A DNA stretch of 64,000 nt from Massariosphaeria phaeospora (Eukaryota; Ascomycota; Dothideomycetes; Pleosporales): assembly GCA_011032825.1 (NCBI GenBank), contig JAADJZ010000001.1, positions 2,418,001-2,482,000 on the forward strand. The letters are read 5' to 3'. Position numbers and translations under genes: made by a program. Shown in pieces: positions 12,261 to 21,981 of the stretch. Each line of letters begins with the position of its first letter. The first letter of the stretch is position 1. The notes below the pieces were generated by a model. It was given only the letters and a program-made list of their open reading frames with translations. It searched no databases and had not been told where the DNA came from.

Positions 12261-14270
12261 TAAGTACTTTCTACCTATTCGCTAGCATAGTAACTAGTTT
12301 GTTAGTTTCTATAAAATTTAATTTTTAACTAAACGCGTTTGCGGCTCTATTGTTAGTTTCTTTGCGATAGTAAATTTTGATGTCGTAATTTACTATAAAT
12401 TTAGCCTATTTAACTTGTTGTCTATTTAGTTTCTTAGTTGTAGTAAAGCTAGTAAAGTTTTAGTAGTTTAAGTACACTTGTACTTAATGCTTTGCTTCTT
12501 TTAGCTACGCTTTTTATTGTTTAAAAGCGTTTATTATTGCTAATAGCTTTTTGTTGTAAACGTTGTAGTTAAGTTTTACTTCTAAAAACTTTCTAGAATA
12601 GTAGAACACTAGTTTTTATTTCCTATCGTTGCATTGCTGTAAAAGTATTGCTTCTAATGCGTAGTCTAAAGTATTAGTTTCTACTTAAGTTTTTTTTTTA
12701 GGTTGTGCATCTGTAGCATTAGTGTTGTAGTAAACTTTTTTTAAGTTCTTAAAACGCCTGTTTCTATACTTTTGTTTATTTAAATTTTTAATTTTTTTGT
12801 AACTTCTAAGAGTAGTGTTGTAGTTTTAAAGTAATTCTTAATAAACTTTCAATAGAAGTTGGCAAATTCTAAAAAAAACTACACATTTTTTACTATTTTA
12901 AGAGTTAGCTATTTCTGTATAGTCTAGATTTTTTTTAAGTTTATAAACATACTTTTTCTTAAAATAATAAATTCTAAATAGCTAGTTTTTGTAACGTGGA
13001 ATTTACACTTCTTTAGATAAAGTAGTAGCTAGTACTACTTTATTTTTTGTAGCACTTGCTTAACATGTTTTTAATATTTCTTTAAACGTTTTTTTAGAGT
13101 ATATTAATACGTTGTCTAAGTATGCTGTAACAAAAATGTTTAAGTATTTATATAGTACTTTGTTAATTAGAGCCTAAAACGTAGCTAGTGCATTAGTTAA
13201 TTTAAATAGCATAACCTAGTACTTATAGAGTTTATATCTAGTTCTAAAAGCTATTAACTATTCGTGCTCTTTCGCAATTTTAATGCGATAGTATCCGTTT
13301 CGTACGTTAAGTTTTGTAATTTATTTTACTCTTTAAAGTTAATCTATAAGCTTTTAAATAAGCGGTAGTAAGTATTAGTTTTTTTATGTAACGTTGTTAA
13401 GCTGTTAATAGTTTACGCACAGTTTCAATTTTCTATTTTTCTTAAGTACAAACAATATTAGCGAAGCTATTAAACTTTCGCTTAGTTGTATGTATTCTCG
13501 CTAGATATTCTTTTAAATATATTTCTTTAATTTCTTCTGCTAGTCGTAAGTTAGAAAATACATTAATTTTAGTTAACGTTATAGCTTTGTTTCTTTCTTA
13601 AAGATTATTTTGTAATTCTATTTTTAGTAGTTTGCTAAGTTGTGCTTTTTGTTTTTTTCAAAAAAAACTTCTAAACTTTGTTTAGTATTTAGTAGAAAAG
13701 TTTTTAAACTCTTTTTGCTATTTCTTAGAAAAGTTGAATTAGAGTTTGTTTACTTTTAAAAGTGCAACTTGTTGTATCTATATAACGCCTATTTGCTAAG
13801 AGTTTTTTTTACAAATTCTTGCAATTTTGTAAAGTACAATTAAACTAATTCTCTTGTTCTTAAGTAAGTTCTAAATTATTAAGTTGTTTTGTTGTACTAT
13901 AGCAACTTTCTTTCTAAGTCTTTAGCTACGTATAGTTTAGTTTATTTAATTAATATTAAAGTTGTGTTTTTGTAGCTAGTTGTACTTAATATACATGTTA
14001 GAACCTCTAAGGTTTATAATATTAATATACTATTAGTGCTTAATGCCTGCAACTTTCAATTTAACTTTTTAAGTTTTTAAGTTAATTAAACTGTTCTTGT
14101 ATTCTAGTAGTTGTTCGTTAGCTAACACTATTTGTATAAGTTAATTCTTAACTTAGTAAAGTATCTTGTTTTTTTTTTACTTATTCTAAAAAGACTAATG
14201 TTTAAGCAGCTTTGCTATTAAGTAGTGCAGTAAGCTTTTAACTTGCAACTTTCGCTTTTACTTCTATGTA

Positions 14271-14481
14271 TGTAATAGGCGGATGCCTAATAGAATGCCT
14301 TAGCCGCTAGGCCTCGGTTAGAGCAATCTCGTACGAGATTGCTTCGCTAACTTTCGGCTAAGCTTCGACGAATTCCAGCGTAGCGCAGAAAGTATAAAAG
14401 GCTCTTTTATCTTATAGATAGAACTGCATCAATTTATTACTTTCTACATTAAAACCTACTTACTCTAGCAATCTCTTTACA
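14271..14481. mobile_element. Solo LTR (211 bp) inside gypsy G1
   Basis: The element starts TGTAATAGGCGG, ends CTCTTTACA, and is flanked by a perfect 5-bp duplication ATGTA (14,266-14,270 and 14,482-14,486). A TATA-like TATAAAAGG lies at about 14,391. A perfect 22-bp palindrome lies at 14,322-14,343, nested inside a longer imperfect hairpin closed by CTTAGCCG and CGGCTAAG. It is richer in GC than its surroundings. The family is not identified, and no second copy is present in the window. Confidence 0.75.
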
Positions 14482-15748
14482 ATGTAATTTTGTTTTAGTT
14501 GCGTTTTTTATACGCTTTGTACAGTTGTGCTAAAAGTACTTCTACTAGCCTAATTGTAAGTCTAGTAGCCTACTAGTTTTTTGCTAAAAAAGCCTTTAAG
14601 GCTTGTTTTTTTAGAATATTCTATTGCTCGTAGTAGTTGCATTTATTAGCGAAGCATTTTTAAAGCTTTAAAAACTTGTCGTAGTTTTAGTTTCTAAAAT
14701 TTTATTTTATTGCGTTTTTTTATAGCTTATACATAGTGCATTTCGTAGTGCAAAAATGCTAACGTGCTTTTTAACACGTGTTGTAGTTCTTTGCGCATAA
14801 TTTGTTGTTGCATTTTAAGTAGTTTTTGTTTTTTAAACTTATAAGCTACTATTTAGTAATATGCTTACATAACTAGTGTGTTTAACATTTTTTATTTTAA
14901 TACTACGCTTATTTGCAGCTACTGCTGTAGTTTTTAAACTAGTTGTTGTAGTTGTATACGTAACATTTTGTTACTATACATTCGCTATCTTTAAGTAAAA
15001 TGTATAATAGTAGTTTTAGCTATTGCTAAGCAAGAATTTTATTGTTTGCGTAGTATACATAGTTTTTTTTGTTGTACTAGTGCTAAAGTAGGTTTTTGTA
15101 ATTATCTTAATTAGCAAACTATATTTTCTTTTTTGTTAGTTCTTGTTGTGCTATTGCTGCGTTTGCAACTTTTTATTTTTATACTTTTTCAATTTAAAGC
15201 GTATAAAACTTATTCTTGCAATACTAAGCAATGTAGGTTTTTTAGCTGCACATCTAGCATTCGTAGTTCTATAGTTGTTTATTAATTTCTTAAGCTTATA
15301 AAGTTAATAGTTTTTTGTTGTTTTTATTTGTTAGTTCTGTAAAGTCTTTAAAACTTTCTATTCAAATTCAATTGTTTTTTGGTTCTTTAGAGTTTTTTGA
15401 ATATAGTGTAGCTACTTGCTATAGTTGCACTATAGCAATAGTAATAGCTTATGCGCTTACTACTTGCTATTGTGTTTCTAAGCAGTTTTTACAAAAGTAT
15501 TTTACTTTGCTATATTAAAAACATGCTTTGTTGTTGTAACGCTTTTAGCGCTTTTTTTTAAACACTTTGTTTTAGAAGTATTGCTTTGTTAAAGTAGCAT
15601 TTCTTTTAGTAAATAGCTTTTGTAGTAGCTTGTTGTTCTAGATTTGTTTTACGCTGTTAATGTCTATTAAGTTGTAGTAATAAGTTTTTTTAATCGTAGC
15701 TACTAGACGTATGTATAGTTTAATAGTAGATTTGCGTTTTTACTATTA

Positions 15749-17597
15749 ACGTAATCTACTACCGAAAGCAACAAACTACCGAGAGCAACAAAATCTGCCA
15801 AAGCTGCTACTCCTTTTATTATCTTGTTATGCTTCAACTAAACAACGCGTTATTACAGCAAAACGAAAAGAGGTTTTAAATTGCCTTTGCAGCCTTTTAA
15901 GCTAGCTAATTTTAAAGCTATCGAGCTGCTGCTGCTGCTTTTAACGTTAATTACTATACTTTTTCTAAACGCACTAAAGGAACTTTATTTTGCTTTGAAT
16001 TACCTGCCAACGGCTATAAGCTTACAGCAATTAAAGAGCAAACAATTATTCGATATATACTTAACTTCGATTCGCGAGAATTCGCGCTCTAGCTGTGTAA
16101 GGTAGCAGATATGGCTAATAAAATGCTAGGTGTGCGCGGTAGAGAGCTAGTTAGCAAACACTAGGCTAAGAGATTCGTAACGCGTTTAGATTAGCTTAAA
16201 ATAGCGTTCAATTGAGCCAAGAATAGGCAGAGAATACTCCAAGAGGATCTAGAGATAATTGGCGCGTAGTTTAAGCTAGTAGAGAACACCAAAGCTAAGT
16301 ACAGCGTTTACAACGACAACGTGCACAACTTTGACAAGACTAGCTTCTAAATAAGCGTAATTAGCTTTATAAAAGTCGTTACAAGCTTTTAAAAACGTAC
16401 TCAACCTAATCTTATCTAGCCAAGCAATTGAGAGTAGGTAACAGTTATTCAAAGCATTTGCGCCGCAAGGTACGCGATTCTGCTGTTTATTATCTACAAA
16501 AAGCGCGTTTACATTTTAGCATAGTACAAAAAGAACTTTATACCTAGCAATTAGAAGCTTTTAGTTTCTAAGAACGGCTAGACAAACAACGCTTTTGGTT
16601 TTAAGTAGTTGAAGCACTTTGACGCGCATACAAAGGCGCGTTAGGTAGAGAAGTATTAGCTACTTATTTTAAACGGCTATAAGAGCTACTAATCTTAGGA
16701 TTTTAAAAACTATTGCTTTAAGAACAAAATTCTTACGCTTTGCATGCTAGCTTATTTATTTTATATTCTTTAGCTGCTAGATGTAGTTTGCTTTTTGCTG
16801 CTAAAGCTAAAGTACTCTTAACGCATTTAGAACTTAGCGCGCTAGCGCGTTTTTTATATTAACAAAGAAAGCTTTCTGCTAGCTTTTAAAAGCGCATTTT
16901 TTGAAGTGTTTATAACAAAGAACTGCAAGAAAGCTTTTAAAGTCTTAGAGCTAGTTTCTATTAACGCGTAGGTAGTTTTTAATTGTCTTAAAGTACGGCT
17001 ATGTACTCTACTACTACCTTTTGCACTAGAAACGCCGTAGCAGTCAAAAACTCTAAGCAATACGCTTAAATTTAGATTACAATTAAAGCTAGTACGCGAT
17101 TCTATTACTAGATTGCTAACTTTAGCGCAGAGCAGCTTCTTTTAGCTTGTAAAAGGAGCTAAATTAATGCTGCATTAGAACGCGCTTAAGAACTACTGTA
17201 TCAAGAAGCTTGAAAATCAATTAGCAAAGATAACTAAGCAGAAATCGCGCAAACAAAAGCGAATTCAAATAGGTAGTATAATAGAGTATAGTAACGAATT
17301 AGCGCAAGTAGCTGCTAAAGCGTCTACAGCGCCTTAGCTATTAAAGAAAGCGCGTAGTAGAAAGAGTTAAGAAAGAGCACAACTAGCTCTACAGCGCTGT
17401 AAAAATTCTAGTAATACAAGGCACAATGCTCGAACCTGCTAAAAGAATACAAAAGAAGCTTTTAAATCAAATGCTAGCACGACGTACGCAGGCTCTTTGT
17501 TTGATAGCGATGAAATTAAAAATGCGTAACATAAGTTAGTGCTGCTAAGCTTTTTTATTGCTTTTAGTAGTTTGTTGCTTTCGGTAGTAGATTACGT
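15749..17597 (+). mobile_element. Pogo-like transposon copy B (1,849 bp), nested in gypsy G1
   Basis: TA lies at 15,747-15,748 and 17,598-17,599. The ends are ACGTAATCTAC followed by TACCGAAAGCAACAA, AC and TACCGAGAGCAACAA. The right end is the same with RIP changes. From about 16,040 the plus strand reads as a pogo transposase: CENP-B-type domain, an NFDKT-type start of the DDE core near 16,340, and a C-terminal zinc knuckle at about 17,395-17,450. It is interrupted by many TAG/TAA codons. The body is nearly identical to copy C apart from transitions, but the N-terminal helix-turn-helix region and the terminal repeats differ. Confidence 0.85.
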
Positions 17598-18338
17598 TAC
17601 TACTATAGTTAGTTATTAATTTGTACTACAGTTTTAATTAGCTTTTTAAGTTTTTTAGGTTTTTTGTTTTAACTAATTTTATTTTTTACATATTTTTTTA
17701 ACTTTAGGTAGTAAAACTCGCATAAGCTGCGCTTTCTTACGTTGTTTACTTTAGTTTAAATTTGTTTAAACTTAATTGTGTATTTGCATGTAGATTTTTT
17801 TTTGTCGTAGTAATCTAAGTTTGTTTATAGCTTGTTGTGTTTTGTTTACTTTTTTTGTAAATCGTATAAAGCTTTTTTCTAAACAATTCTTAATTTTTGA
17901 AAATGCGTTGCGTATCTTGCTTTATTTTTTGCTTAGTATTACTTTTAACATAATCGTTTGCGTATAGTTAAAACTATTTTACTACGTTGTCTTTTATGTG
18001 CATTTTAGCTACAAAGATTTTATTTTGTTTTGTTAAAAAGCTTATTGTATAATAATAGTAGTAGAAGTTGATATTTGTAAGAAATAATTGTAACGTTTTT
18101 TTTTTTTTTTGCTATATTTCTCTAGAAACGGTGCCTTTGCGGCACTACTAGTCTCTTAACTCTTTAAAATTGCAACTATTTTTAACAATTCGCTAATTTG
18201 CTTGCTTATTAATTTGATTTAGCTAGTTTGCTTTGCTAATACCGTTGCTGCGATGCGCTAAAGTGTTCTAGCGCTACTACTACCTAAGCTTGCTAAAGTT
18301 ACTATACTGTTTTAGTTCTAAATTTAAAGTAGTTAACG

Positions 18339-18838
18339 TGTTATTAGAAATGTTTTTTTACTAAAGGTAATTGTAATCGGACTTAAAGATTCCGCTTAAA
18401 TAATTGTTCTATGTTCAAAAAACTTAATATTAACAAAAAAAAAATTTTAATTTTATATTAAATAGAATAAAAAAGTAACAATTTGTTGCCTATAGATCTA
18501 ATCTATGTATAAAATATACTTAAAAGAGTTAACTACAAAAAATTAAAACTATAAAAGAAATTTTGCTAATTTATATAGTTTTATAATTTTTTGCTTAAAG
18601 CGTTTTGCTTTGCTTGCTACGTTTTGCTACGCTGTAGTACTTGTAGCGCTCGTAGCAACTTTTGCTTAGTATACTACGTGCTAAAGTTTTGTAGCACTCG
18701 TAGCGCATTACGTAACTTTGCTAATTTAATTTTACTTCGCGCGTTGTTGTACTTCTACTTTGCGTACTAGCAAGTTCTAACAACTTTTCTACGTCGTTGC
18801 TTAGTTTACGATACTTAGTATTGTTTTTGTTTGTAACA
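18339..18838 (-). repeat. G1 5' LTR (500 bp)
   Basis: It pairs with 1,813-2,314 and has ends TGTTATTAG and TTGTAACA. It is followed by CTATA at 18,839-18,843, matching the duplication before the left LTR. It is the 5' LTR because pol reads leftward. It carries the GTAGC-type central block, and after it the interrupted F1 transposase frame resumes. Confidence 0.88.
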
Positions 18839-19928
18839 CTATAGCAGTTACTTTACATAAGATTTTATTAACTACTACAACTTTTATTATATACTCTTTG
18901 CTATATTTCTGCTCTATAGTACTTATACGCTTTAACTACTTAACGTTGTTTACTTTAAACTTCTTTTTAGCGCCTACTTTAAAAAGCTTACTAATTACTT
19001 TTTAAAAAACTTAAAAGCTTTTTGCAGTTAAGATAAGAAACTTTTTTCTACTATTTTAAAAAGCGTAGGAGTTTTTTTTTTACAATAGAAATTATTTTTA
19101 AGTTTTTCAAAGCTACTAGTATAGAACCTATAAAGCTAAAAGTTATACTTAAGTAGTTTTAAAAATAAAAAAATAAAAAGTAAAGAAATAGTAAATTATA
19201 GTCTTTAGCACTTAAAAATAGTAACTAGCGTAAAATAAAGCGTTTCTTACGCTTTGCAGTAAAGAATAACGCTATAGAAAAATAAAGTTGCTTTTTTAAA
19301 CCCTTTACTAAGTCTAAGTGCAAAATAAGCTACTATACTATAAAAACAATAGGCTAAAAAAAGCGCTTACTACTAAAAAAAAGCAAAAAAAGAGCAGCAA
19401 GCTTTTTAACCTATAGCAGCAAGAAAAGTACTATAGTAGTACTATTTTTTAGTTTTTACAAAAGATTAGAGAAGCACGTGCATAGAAAGTAGTAAAACAA
19501 CAAAAAAGCATAAAAAGCAGCTTGCAAAGGCGAACAAGAAAAAGCTTCTAGCTACTACTAAGCTACTTTAAAAGTAGCAAGCAAAAGAAAAGCTTATAGC
19601 AAGAAAAAAAACTAAAGTAGTACGTACTAGAAAGTAGGCTAAAAAAGAAGCTGCGCGCGCTGCTTAAATCGCAGCCTAAAATACTAAAAAAGCACTTTAA
19701 ACTACCTAAAAAAGCAAGCGCAAAGTTTTAAATTTTTTTTTACTAAAGCTTAAGCGACAGAAACGCGGTAGTAGCTTTGCAGCTATTGCAAAGCTTTTAA
19801 AAGCTGCACTAAAAGCTCTACCTAAAGTTAATTTTTATAGCTGCGCTATTAGGCTTCTACGTAAATATAATTAGTATAAGTTAATTACAAGCATGTATAC
19901 AGTTGCTTTATTTAAAAATATTGTAATA

Positions 19929-21777
19929 ACGTAAAGCACTAGCGAACTCGCTACACTAGTAAACTCGCTAAAATTTCTTGGCACTACTGCTTCTCCTATC
20001 AACGCGATATAGCTTAATCAACTAACGCGTTATTACACTAATACAAAAAGAAACTTTAGCTTGCTCTTAAAGCCTATAATTCTAGCTAATTTCAAAGCTA
20101 TCAAGCTGCTGCTATTGCTTTTAACGTTAAACGCTAGACTTTTAACAAACGCGCTAGAAAAATTCTATTTTAAGCTTAAACACAACTTACATTTTTAAAG
20201 CTTACTGCGACTAAAGAGCAAACAATTATTCGATATATTTTTAACTTTAATTCGCGAGAATTTGCTTCTCAGCTGTCTAAGGTAGGAGATATAAGAGATA
20301 AACTAGTAGCTGCGCAAAGTAAAGAGCTAGTAGGCAAGAACTAGGCTAAAAAGCTTGTAACGCGTTTAAGCGAGCTCAAAATAGCTTTCAATTGAGCAAA
20401 AAACTAGCAGAGAATACAATAGAAAGATTCTAAAGTAATTAGCGCGTAGTTTAAGCTTGTTAGGAATACTAAAGCTAAGTACGACATCTATAAAGATAAC
20501 GTGCACAACTTCGACAAAACTAGCTTCTAAATAAGCGTAATTAGGTCTATAAAAGTTGTTACAAGCTTTTAAAAACGTACTCAACCTAATTTTATCTAGC
20601 TAGGCGATCGAGAGTAGGTAATAGTTATCTAAAGCATCTGCGCTGCAAGGTACGCAATTCCGCTTTTTATTATCTACAAAAAGCGCGTTTACATTTTAGC
20701 GTAGTACAAGGAAAACTTTATACTTAGCAATTAAAAGCTTTTAGTCTCTAAGAACGGCTAGACAAACAACGCTTTTGGTTTTAAATAGTTGAAGCATTTT
20801 AACGCGCATACAAAAGCGCGTTAGGTAGAAGTGTATTAGCTGCTTATTCTAGACGGCTATAAGAGCTACTAATCTTAGGATTTTAAAAACTATTGCTTTA
20901 AGAACAAAATTCTTACGCTTTGCATGCTAGCTTATTTATTCTATATTCTTTAGCTGCTAGATGTAGTTTGCTTTTTGCTGCTAAAGTTAAAGTACTCTTA
21001 ACGCGTTTGGAACTTAGCGCGCCAGCGCGTTTTCTATATTAACAAAAAAAGCTTTCTGCTAGCCTTTAAAAACGCGTTTTTTGAAGTGTTTACAACAAAG
21101 AACTGCAAGAAAGCTTTTAAAGCTTTAAAGCTAGTTTCTGTCAACGCGCAAGTAGTTTTTAATTGTCTTAAAGTACGGCTGCGTACCTCGCTACTACTTT
21201 CTGTACTAGAAACGCCATGGCAGTCAAAGACTCTAAGCAATACACTTAAATTTAGATTGCAATTAAAGCTAGTACGCGATTCTATTACTAGATCGCCTAC
21301 TTTAGCGCAGAGTAGCTTCTCTTAGCTTGTAAAAGGAGCTAAATTACTGCTGCATTAGAACGCGCTCAAAGACTACTGTATTAAAGAGCTTGAAAATCAA
21401 TTAGCAGAGATAACTAAGCAGAAATCGCGCAAACGGAAGCGAATTCAGACAAGTGGTACGATAGAGTACAGTAACGGATTAGCGCAGGTAGCTGCTAAAG
21501 CGTCTACAGCGCCTCAGCTATCAAAGAAAGCGCGTAGTAGAGAGGGTCAAGAAAGGGCACAACTAGCTCTACGGCGCTGTAAAAACTGTAGTGATACAAG
21601 GCACAATGCCCAAACCTGCCAAAAGGATTTAGAAGCAATTTCTGAATCCGAGGCTAGCACGACGTACGCAGGTTCCTTGTTTGATAGCAATTAATTTGAT
21701 GTTCTTTGAGATGAGTTGGTTGTGCCAAGAAATTTTGGCGGGTTCACTGGTGTGGCGGGTTCGCTGGTGCTTTACGT
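19929..21777 (+). mobile_element. Pogo-like transposon copy C (1,849 bp) at the island edge
   Basis: TA lies at 19,927-19,928 and 21,778-21,779. The right end, read inward, is ACGTAAAGCAC, CAGCGAACCCGCCAC, AC, CAGTGAACCCGCCAA. The left end is the same with seven transitions. The plus strand reads as a pogo transposase with stops in the 5' two thirds. The last 300-400 bp is almost free of RIP, and the zinc knuckle (C-x2-C-x4-H-x4-C, about 21,580-21,625) is readable. A mutation gradient therefore runs across one element towards the gene island. The element sits inside the 3' end of F1. Confidence 0.87.
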
Positions 21778-21981
21778 TAATAGCTATTGTAGCTGCTGCA
21801 ATAACCTTATCTTTGAAGTAGTGAGCATGGTGTTCCCTGGGCGCCGCGCGACTCCGGGCGCCGCGCGCACGGGCACGGTATCGCGCGAGACTCGTTTTTG
21901 TCTAGCACAAGTCAAAAGGTTAATACAAATATACACCCCTTCTCTTTTCAACCGTCTTCCAGATTAACACTATCCATCATC

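Larger units (their letters stand above)
4477..12289. mobile_element. Unclassified TIR element T1 inserted in gypsy G1
   Basis: The gypsy sequence breaks at 4,476 and resumes at 12,290. The 8-bp word GTAACTAG is duplicated at 4,469-4,476 and 12,290-12,297. The insert starts TAAGCTAGCGAATAAG and ends in the inverted form TATGCTAGCGAATAGG, giving imperfect inverted repeats of about 20 bp. Inside each end (about 4,530-4,690 and 12,040-12,260) are inverted subterminal arrays of AAGTTATAGTTAAG-like words. Without pogo A it is about 5.96 kb. No catalytic motif was recognised because RIP stops are dense. An 8-bp duplication fits hAT or KDZ-type elements, but the ends do not allow a firm choice. Confidence 0.65.
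1813..18838 (-). mobile_element. Ty3/gypsy LTR retrotransposon G1, RIP-degraded, with nested inserts
   Basis: The LTRs at 1,813-2,314 and 18,339-18,838 both run TGTTA to TAACA. A perfect 5-bp target duplication, CTATA, lies at 1,808-1,812 and 18,839-18,843. Pol reads on the minus strand, so the 5' LTR is the right one. Removing T1, pogo B and the solo LTR at 14,271 leaves about 7.1 kb, normal for gypsy. About 13,080-13,480 reads as reverse transcriptase, with a YLDNV motif where YLDDV is expected, consistent with one RIP mutation. About 12,300-12,750 reads as RNase H. Integrase and chromodomain-like sequence lies at about 2,900-4,470. All frames carry many TAG/TAA stops. An A-rich polypurine tract flanks the left LTR at 2,315. 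Confidence 0.88.
873..21878 (+). mobile_element. Fot/pogo-like DNA transposon F1, split by nested insertions
   Basis: The left terminal repeat starts at 873 after TA and the right one ends at 21,878 before TA. Read inward they share an 11-bp head (CCGTGCCCGTG in the unmutated right copy) and two 15-bp units of the type CGCGCGGCGCCCRGR. Subtracting the gypsy insert (1,813-18,838 plus 5 bp) and pogo C (19,929-21,777 plus TA) leaves about 2.12 kb, close to sister element F2. The plus-strand frame about 928-1,807 reads as a helix-turn-helix plus CENP-B/DDE_1 transposase N-terminus. It resumes at 18,844 with the C-terminal catalytic part and a Lys/Glu-rich tail to about 19,850. Stops, mostly TAA or TAG, interrupt it throughout, so it is dead. 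The 5' half is heavily mutated while the last 100 bp by the gene island is almost clean. Confidence 0.85.

Noticed and set aside
21898..21981. Upstream extension of the FAD oxidoreductase N-terminus
   Set aside because: The open frame upstream begins with TTG, not ATG. The ATG at 21,982 is the first in-frame ATG and gives a family-like N-terminus.
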